Source of the DNA: Parachlamydiales bacterium | GTDB taxonomy: Bacteria; Chlamydiota; Chlamydiia; Chlamydiales; SM23-39 | Direction: 5' to 3' | Assembly (NCBI GenBank): GCA_003151315.1 | Contig: PLXF01000025.1 | Location: 1 to 11,929 of the forward strand | DNA: 11,929 nucleotides | Shown: positions 6,334 to 10,196 of the stretch, one piece after another | How positions within the stretch are numbered: the first letter of the stretch is position 1 | How the letters are laid out: each line of letters opens with the position of its first letter | Made by a program: the position numbers and the translations under genes | The notes under the pieces: model-generated | What the model was told of the DNA's origin: nothing | Database searches by the model: none | What the model saw: the letters and a program-made list of their open reading frames with translations, nothing else

Positions 6334-6402
6334 GTTAATTATATACAATCAGTTTATATTAATTAAACTGTTAATTATAGCTTTTAGTTTAAATTGTTAA
6401 TT
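6334..6402. promoter_or_regulatory. AT-rich upstream region with direct and inverted repeats
   Basis: GTTAATTATA occurs at 6334-6343 and again at 6370-6379, with a partial third copy at 6396-6402. Between the first two lies CAGTTTA/TAAACTG (6350-6356 and 6364-6370). The region precedes the Inc-like gene (-), so these may be regulator sites or merely AT-rich sequence. Confidence 0.3.
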
Positions 6403-6458
6403 TCATCAAGCTGCCTATTCCTAACTCTTTTATTTTGAGGTACTTATTGTTATTTATC

Positions 6459-6504
6459 AATTTTACTCAATGCATTGAGTAAAATTACTCAATGAGGTGA
6501 GTAA
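6459..6504 (+). promoter_or_regulatory. Double palindrome operator candidate before the broken AAA ATPase gene
   Basis: Positions 6459-6486 form a perfect 28-bp palindrome centred on TTACTCAATGCATTGAGTAA. Directly after it, TTACTCA (6485-6491) and TGAGTAA (6498-6504) make a second inverted repeat with a 6-base spacer. The second repeat contains the likely ribosome binding site AGGTGA (6495-6500) and touches ATG 6505. Its placement suggests a binding site that would have blocked initiation of the ATPase gene. Confidence 0.55.
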
Positions 6505-6869
6505 ATGGAAAAGTGACCTATTTTCAAGCTATTTTTTTTCTAGGCTTTGGAGCCACGAAAATGGATTCAGGCTCTTATTGGTTCTCGGCAAGTTGGCAAA
6601 ACTACTTTAGCCATACAGGCAGCGGAGGCTTTAGGAAAGCCTTATCACTACATCTCTGTTGATTTATACTACAATCGGTCAATAACTTGGGATTTGAGCT
6701 GCGTAAAAGTGCCCTAGAATCGACGACCGCGAAGCTTCGCAACCCGCTCTGTATTAACAATACAGGGCGGGTTGCGATCGTCGATTCTAGGGTACTTTGA
6801 CGCTGCTCAAATTCCAAGTTATTGACCGATTGTAGTATAGCCACTTTGAGCGCTTTTAACCAAAGATGA
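6505..6869 (+). pseudogene. Broken AAA (AAA_14/DUF4143-type) ATPase gene fragment with insertion
   Basis: ATG 6505 has a good ribosome binding site, but the frame is broken at once. Allowing one missing base near 6511 and one near 6546, the translation reads MEKSDLFSSYFFSRL, then LEPRKWIQALIG and SRQVGKTTLAIQAAEALG, then KPYHYISVD. This is the start of the ATPase family with a Walker A GSRQVGKTT. After the aspartate and leucine codons (6661-6666) a 171-bp palindromic element interrupts; beyond it the frame resumes as ATLSAFNQR and stops at TGA 6867. The family normally has about 370-400 aa, so most of the gene is gone. Such ATPases are common, poorly understood accessory genes in intracellular bacteria. 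The ancestral reading across the insertion is my reconstruction. Confidence 0.75.
6667..6837. mobile_element. Palindromic MITE-like element inserted in the ATPase remnant
   Basis: The two arms are inverted repeats of nearly 80 bases. The left arm begins TACTACAATCGGTCAATAAC and the right arm is its complement with a handful of differences plus a 9-base insertion in the left arm; CTGTATT/AATACAG closes the centre. TA dinucleotides flank both ends (6665-6666 and 6838-6839), as expected for target duplication by IS630/Tc1-mariner-type transposases. Removing the element and one TA restores the reading frame of the interrupted ATPase. There is no transposase, so it would move only with help from an element elsewhere. 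Confidence 0.8.
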
Positions 6870-6886
6870 GTCTCTGAAGGGAGATT

Positions 6887-7282
6887 TTACCGATACGACA
6901 AAACAAGGGCTGAGGCTTGCGTGGAGATCTCGGGGAGGAGCGATTTCTCCAACTCTTGGGCTTGAGCTAGCGCTTGCCGTTTGTAGCCTAGCATAAAGAG
7001 GGCTTTGGCCCGATTGAGCTGGGAGAGAGGATTGGTTGGATCTAATTTCAGGGCCCTATCTAGATAGTCGAGAGCTTTGAGGCCATTGCCGATTTGCAGA
7101 TGGAGCGCGCCGATGGTTTGTAGATCGTAAGCGTTTGCAGGGGCTAATACGGCCAGAGCGTCGAAAAAGGTGAGCGCGACGTCATAGATCCCTTGCTTAA
7201 TATAAGAATAGGCGACGAAACGGAGATCTTCAATTTCTGGATTTCCCCAACCGAGAACTTCTAGCCAATTTTTCTGACTCAT
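6887..7282 (-). CDS. Three-TPR protein, CT274-like (SycD/LcrH-type chaperone family candidate)
   Basis: This 131-aa protein is almost entirely TPR repeats: about residues 19-50 (LRFVAYSYIKQGIYDVALTF), 51-83 (DLQTIGALHLQIGNGLKALD) and 84-113 (LNRAKALFMLGYKRQALAQA). The N-terminus MSQKNWLEVLGWG and the whole layout match what I recall of chlamydial CT274, which has been grouped with type III secretion chaperones of the SycD/LcrH class. Those hold translocators and effectors in the bacterial cytosol. It is the second gene of a two-gene operon: the start ATG 7280-7282 lies three bases after the stop of the upstream gene, and its ribosome binding site (GGGTAGG) overlaps that stop. The partner is not identified by sequence, so the chaperone role is inference. 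Confidence 0.85.
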   Translation of the reverse strand: MSQKNWLEVLGWGNPEIEDLRFVAYSYIKQGIYDVALTFFDALAVLAPANAYDLQTIGALHLQIGNGLKALDYLDRALKLDPTNPLSQLNRAKALFMLGYKRQALAQAQELEKSLLPEISTQASALVLSYR

Positions 7283-7285
7283 TGC

Positions 7286-7789
7286 CTACCCTTTTTGGTA
7301 TTGGTTACGCCGGGAATTAATGAGAGAGAGGGTCTTGTCGAGGCGAGTCAATGTTTCCATGAGATTCATCAAAATGCGCCGCTCTTTTTCTTGGTCTTCC
7401 TGTTCTTTTTCGTTGTCGGAAGAATCCCGTTTCCCTTTTTTTGAAGAGTGGGGCTTGCTCAATACGTCTTCTAAACTGGCCAATTTATCGGTGTCGGTCT
7501 CTTGTTTTTCATAGGAGCCTAATGAGGGGATTAGCTGGTAGCTGAAGAATTGGCCGACCCGGTTGTAATACTCGGCTGGAGGCTGGAATAGGGCCCAGAG
7601 GGTCTTCGCGGTTCCTTGGAAATAGTCGAATTCGCTGGGTGCATAAGGTCTAAGGACAGAAATGGTGGTCTTTTCGGGGATCCATTTCGACTCTTCTACG
7701 AGCCTGCGGTCGAGCTGTTCGAGGTCCTTTGCATAACGGACCGAAGAATCGATTCCTAGATTGTCAATCGTGCGGGGCTTAACACTCAT
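7286..7789 (-). CDS. Conserved chlamydial hypothetical protein, CT273-like
   Basis: This 167-aa soluble protein has no recognised catalytic motif. The N-terminal two thirds are mixed (VRYAKDLEQLDRRLVEESKW, then aromatic-rich FDYFQGTAKTLWALFQPP). A charged low-complexity stretch follows at about 110-135 (KKGKRDSSDNEKEQEDQEKE), then a helical end LMETLTRLDKTLSLINSRRN. It matches in position, and I believe in type, the chlamydial gene CT273 that always accompanies the TPR protein; that link is from memory. The ATG 7787-7789 has a good ribosome binding site (GAGGTG, four bases away). The tight coupling to the TPR gene suggests the two proteins act together, perhaps as client and chaperone. Confidence 0.8.
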   Translation of the reverse strand: MSVKPRTIDNLGIDSSVRYAKDLEQLDRRLVEESKWIPEKTTISVLRPYAPSEFDYFQGTAKTLWALFQPPAEYYNRVGQFFSYQLIPSLGSYEKQETDTDKLASLEDVLSKPHSSKKGKRDSSDNEKEQEDQEKERRILMNLMETLTRLDKTLSLINSRRNQYQKG

Positions 7790-7811
7790 ATCACCTCATC
7801 CATCATCTTTG

Positions 7812-7841
7812 AGTATATATAAAGGTTGCGAGATTAGTAAA
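7812..7841 (-). promoter_or_regulatory. Candidate promoter of the CT273-CT274-like operon
   Basis: On the minus strand TTTACT (7841-7836) and TATACT (7817-7812) are separated by 18 bases; the predicted start is near 7805, giving a leader of about 16 bases that includes the ribosome binding site. A palindromic repeat element begins at 7848, immediately upstream of the -35. Confidence 0.45.
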
Positions 7842-7847
7842 GAGGTA

Positions 7848-7988
7848 TACCTCTCGTAATCCAAGAATTGGTTTTGGGAGCCATCTGCATCCCCTAATTT
7901 CCCTCCGCACAAATAGCCTCTATTTTTAATTGGGGCTATTTTGCGCCGATCAGATTCCCAAAAACCGATTCTTGAGTCGCGAACGGTA
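7848..7988. mobile_element. MITE-like palindromic element, copy 4 (long form)
   Basis: The left end TACCTCTCGTAATCCAAGAA and the right end (7985-7988 GGTA, preceded by CCGATTCTTGAGTCGCGAAC) are inverted repeats of about 35 bases that continue into TTTTGGGA/TCCCAAAA. A second internal inverted repeat (AATAGCC/GGCTATT) closes the centre, so the whole 141 bp is an imperfect palindrome. TA precedes it (7846-7847); CA follows where TA would be expected. The outer ends resemble the short copies at 2412, 3687 and 5673. Confidence 0.7.
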
Positions 7989-7989
7989 C

Positions 7990-8012
7990 ACCGCTCGCAA
8001 TCCAAGAATTGG
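7990..8012. repeat. Solo end of the palindromic repeat family
   Basis: ACCGCTCGCAATCCAAGAAT plus TGG is the left-end sequence of the element at 7848, placed directly after its right end. Together 7966-8012 make a second imperfect palindrome (18 of 23 positions match between arms). I find no matching right end further on. Confidence 0.6.
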
Positions 8013-8183
8013 CCGAGGGCATGGGTGGCCTCATTAATATGATGGGAAATAAATGGTCATACCCTTATGATTTTCGGTTTTTCAGCACCCTTGTCTTTCT
8101 ATCTTCTTTTTTTGGGGGGATAGGATCCTAATTCGAAAATTGGTCTGTTGATACCACTTAAGATATGAACACTTCGTCGATTT
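8013..8183. other. Intergenic stretch without recognisable features
   Basis: This stretch lies between the repeat end and the first DnaA box. I see no gene, RNA or convincing motif. It contains a T-rich tract followed by GGGGGG near 8106-8120. Confidence 0.5.
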
Positions 8184-8291
8184 TGTGGATAACTCGTTAG
8201 ATATAGTTCTTAAATATTTTAATATTAATAACTTATGTATTTAGTTTATTACACCGAAAAGGGGCGAATCTCGGCGGTTTTGAACAACTTT

Positions 8292-8306
8292 CCCACAATT
8301 TCCCAC
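8292..8306 (-). promoter_or_regulatory. Distal MraZ-box-like repeats (minus orientation)
   Basis: TTTCCCACA occurs twice exactly ten bases apart (8289-8297 and 8299-8307); on the minus strand each reads TGTGGGAAA. MraZ proteins bind direct repeats of GTGGG-type sequence with about ten-base spacing. This pair faces the opposite way from the promoter-proximal array at 8402-8438. Confidence 0.5.
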
Positions 8307-8334
8307 ATCTTTTTATTTCTCCACAAAGGCTTAA

Positions 8335-8344
8335 ATGTAGAATG
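8335..8344 (+). promoter_or_regulatory. Possible -10 of the mraZ operon
   Basis: TAGAAT (8338-8343), within the ten bases ATGTAGAATG that also precede the unknown gene at 3088, lies between the two MraZ-box arrays. The -35 region is poor. Weak evidence. Confidence 0.25.
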
Positions 8345-8401
8345 GTTATGAACAATTTGCCAATTATTGTGTGGAAAAGGGATTGCGCGATTTGGGATTT
8401 G

Positions 8402-8438
8402 GTGGATAAGATGTGGGAGAACGTGGGAAATATGTGAG
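8402..8438 (+). promoter_or_regulatory. MraZ-box array overlapping the mraZ start
   Basis: GTGGA 8402, GTGGG 8413, GTGGG 8423 and GTGAG 8434 occur at 10-11 base intervals, on one face of the helix. This matches the known autoregulatory MraZ operator (tandem GTGGG repeats before mraZ). The last repeat contains the proposed start codon, and the earlier candidate GTG start at 8413 is itself within a repeat. Confidence 0.65.
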
Positions 8439-8991
8439 CGGGTTCTTTTTCAAAGGCTCTACGGTGGCAAAACTCGATGAGAAGGGGCGGTTCGTCCTTC
8501 CTCAAGAGATGCGCTACGGCCTGATTGAAGAGGGCAAGTGCGAATTTTCAATTTGCTTGGGATTAGGCGGCTGTTTATCCATCTATCGCAAGAGCGCCAT
8601 TCAGAAAATTGTCGAACGATTTCAGAAAATGCAACACGTCTCCCAGTATCAAAAGTTTTTCACTTTATTTTTCTCCACCTTGCATGAGACCGAGTGCGAT
8701 AAAATTGGGCGCATCTCTCTTCCTGCCACTTTAAAAAATGCCGTGGGGATTAAAAAAGAGATCGTGGTTGCAGGTGTACTCGATAAGATCGAACTGTGGC
8801 CGAAAGAAGTATATGACGAGAATTTGAAGAATTTGATCGAGGGCAAATCGGCCGATTTAGCCAAAATGATCGAGCAAGCGTTTGCGCTCCTTCATGAAGA
8901 GGCCCCAGCGCCTGTCGCAGCGGCCCCAGCTCCGAGCCTTTCTTCTGCATTGAATCCACTCTATTTTGACTCGACAGTTCTGAAACCATGA
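8434..8991 (+). CDS. mraZ: Transcriptional regulator MraZ
   Basis: This 185-aa protein has two SpoVT-AbrB-like repeats, each with the family motif DxxGR: KGSTVAKLDEKGRFVLP near residues 6-22 and ETECDKIGRISLPATLK near 86-101. MraZ forms a ring of subunits that binds GTGGG repeats and represses or tunes the division and cell wall cluster it leads. I chose GTG 8434 because the protein then begins MSGFFFKGST, close to the usual MFxGxx start, and leaves the operator repeats untranslated; GTG 8413 would add seven residues and is the alternative. The C-terminus has an unusual Ala/Pro-rich tail (EEAPAPVAAAPAPS) and about 15 more residues beyond the normal length of about 150. The stop overlaps the rsmH start by four bases (ATGA). 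Confidence 0.93.
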   Translation: MSGFFFKGSTVAKLDEKGRFVLPQEMRYGLIEEGKCEFSICLGLGGCLSIYRKSAIQKIVERFQKMQHVSQYQKFFTLFFSTLHETECDKIGRISLPATLKNAVGIKKEIVVAGVLDKIELWPKEVYDENLKNLIEGKSADLAKMIEQAFALLHEEAPAPVAAAPAPSLSSALNPLYFDSTVLKP

Positions 8992-9899
8992 AAACTCCCC
9001 ATGTTTCTGTCCTTTTGCGGGAGATTGTTCAGGCGTTCGAAGGGGTCGAGCTAAGAAACTTTTTTGATGGAACCTTGGGTGCAGGGGGGCATGCGCGAGC
9101 CCTTTTAGCGATCCACCCCGAAATTGAAAAATATATCGGGTGTGACCGCGATCCGGTGGCGCATGAAGCGGCTGCGGCGGCTTTATCCCCTTGGCGAGAA
9201 AAGGTGGAATTTGTCCGCTCGAGCTACTCGGAGCTGAAACAGATTTTGCGCGAGCTGAAGATCGACTCTTTACAGGGCGTTATGATTGACGCAGGGGTCT
9301 CTTCGATGCAGCTCGACCATAGAGAGCGGGGATTTAGCTTTCGGGGCGATGGTCCTCTGGATATGCGGATGCATCCGAGCGCCGATTTGACGGCGGAAGA
9401 GATTGTGAACAAATACCCCGAAGCGGAAATTTCTCGGATTTTGTTCGAGTATGGAGAAGAGCGCCGCTCGAGGCAGATTGCGAGAGCGATTGTGGATGCG
9501 AGGCGAAAAAAACCGATCCGCTCCACCGCCGAGTTAGTGAAGCTCGTCGAACCGATTGTGGGGCGAAGTCCCATCCACCCAGCCACCCGGACGTTTCAGG
9601 GGCTTCGGATTGCGGTGAATGACGAGTTAGGAGAGTTAGAAAAAGGGATTCAAGCAGCGATCGATATGTGTTCTGTCGGGGGGAGGATCGCGGTGATCTC
9701 TTTTCACAGCCTCGAAGATCGGATTGCGAAAACCTTATTTAAGAAGTGTGAATGGCGAGTGGCCAAGAGGGGACAGGCGGCTGCCGGATGTTTGAAAATT
9801 TTAACGAAAAAGCCGGCTATCCCCACGCCGGAGGAAATCCAGGCGAACTCCCGCTCAAGAAGCGCTAAATTGCGGATCGCTGAGAAGATATGTGCGTGA
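8988..9899 (+). CDS. rsmH: 16S rRNA (cytosine1402-N4)-methyltransferase RsmH (MraW)
   Basis: This 303-aa enzyme transfers a methyl group from S-adenosylmethionine to N4 of C1402 in the 16S rRNA decoding centre. The SAM-binding motif DGTLGAGGHA is at 27-36, with GCDRDP at 51-56, MIDAGVSSMQLD at 99-110 and the family signature RGFSFRGDGPLDMRM at 114-128. YGEERRSRQIARAIV, TRTFQGLRIAVNDELGELE and ISFHSLEDRIAKTLFK follow. Length is typical and all motifs are intact. It starts inside the mraZ stop (ATGA) and ends three bases before the ftsL-like gene, the standard order of the division and cell wall cluster, so it is translated as part of that operon. Confidence 0.97.
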   Translation: MKTPHVSVLLREIVQAFEGVELRNFFDGTLGAGGHARALLAIHPEIEKYIGCDRDPVAHEAAAAALSPWREKVEFVRSSYSELKQILRELKIDSLQGVMIDAGVSSMQLDHRERGFSFRGDGPLDMRMHPSADLTAEEIVNKYPEAEISRILFEYGEERRSRQIARAIVDARRKKPIRSTAELVKLVEPIVGRSPIHPATRTFQGLRIAVNDELGELEKGIQAAIDMCSVGGRIAVISFHSLEDRIAKTLFKKCEWRVAKRGQAAAGCLKILTKKPAIPTPEEIQANSRSRSAKLRIAEKICA

Positions 9900-9902
9900 T
9901 GT

Positions 9903-10196
9903 ATGGAAAAAAATTTACTTCTGCGGCTCGGGTTTTGTTTAACGGTATTTGGACTGTGCCTCTACTCCTATTTTTATAAGCAAAGTGAATTGACGCAGCT
10001 TAAAATTCAGCTTCCCGAAGTGGAAAAGCAGATCCGTTTGGTGCGCGAAGAAAATCGGCGCTTACGGTACGAAATTGACCGGTTTGAAAACCCTGCGCGC
10101 CTCATTGAGTTGGCGCATAGCCCCGAATTTAGCCATTTAAAACACCCTCTGTTAAAAGAGATATTGACCGTTCCTGAAGGGATCGCCTCCAATTGA
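9903..10196 (+). CDS. ftsL: FtsL-like bitopic division protein
   Basis: This 97-aa protein has a very short cytoplasmic start (MEKNLLLR), one membrane segment (about residues 8-25, LGFCLTVFGLCLYSYFY), and a periplasmic leucine- and charge-rich coiled coil (about 30-65, LTQLKIQLPEVEKQIRLVRE). It ends in a short tail with IELAHSP. Size, topology and position between rsmH and ftsI are those of FtsL, which joins FtsB and FtsQ and controls the FtsWI transpeptidase. Sequence is poorly conserved in this family, so position carries much of the call; in C. trachomatis the matching gene is CT271, as I recall. The last base of its stop overlaps the ftsI start (TTGA). Confidence 0.82.
   Translation: MEKNLLLRLGFCLTVFGLCLYSYFYKQSELTQLKIQLPEVEKQIRLVREENRRLRYEIDRFENPARLIELAHSPEFSHLKHPLLKEILTVPEGIASN

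Larger units (their letters stand above)
8184..8409. other. DnaA-box cluster with AT-rich stretch: candidate oriC or DnaA-controlled region
   Basis: TGTGGATAA at 8184-8192 is a perfect DnaA box (complement of TTATCCACA). One-mismatch sites follow: TTCTCCACA 8317-8325, TGTGGAAAA 8370-8378 and GGTGGATAA 8401-8409. Between the first and second boxes, about 8200-8250 is almost entirely A and T (for example TTAAATATTTTAATATTAAT), as in a DNA unwinding element, and lies within ten bases of the perfect box. Near-box sites overlap in sequence with MraZ-type repeats, so the weaker ones may not be DnaA sites. Confidence 0.45.

Noticed and set aside
6602..6844. 80-aa minus-strand frame across the palindromic element
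   Set aside because: It runs through the MITE and the antisense of the ATPase remnant; an open frame in a palindrome is expected by chance.
8413..8433. GTG 8413 as the mraZ start
   Set aside because: It lies within the operator repeats and adds residues before the conserved MraZ N-terminus; kept as an alternative only.
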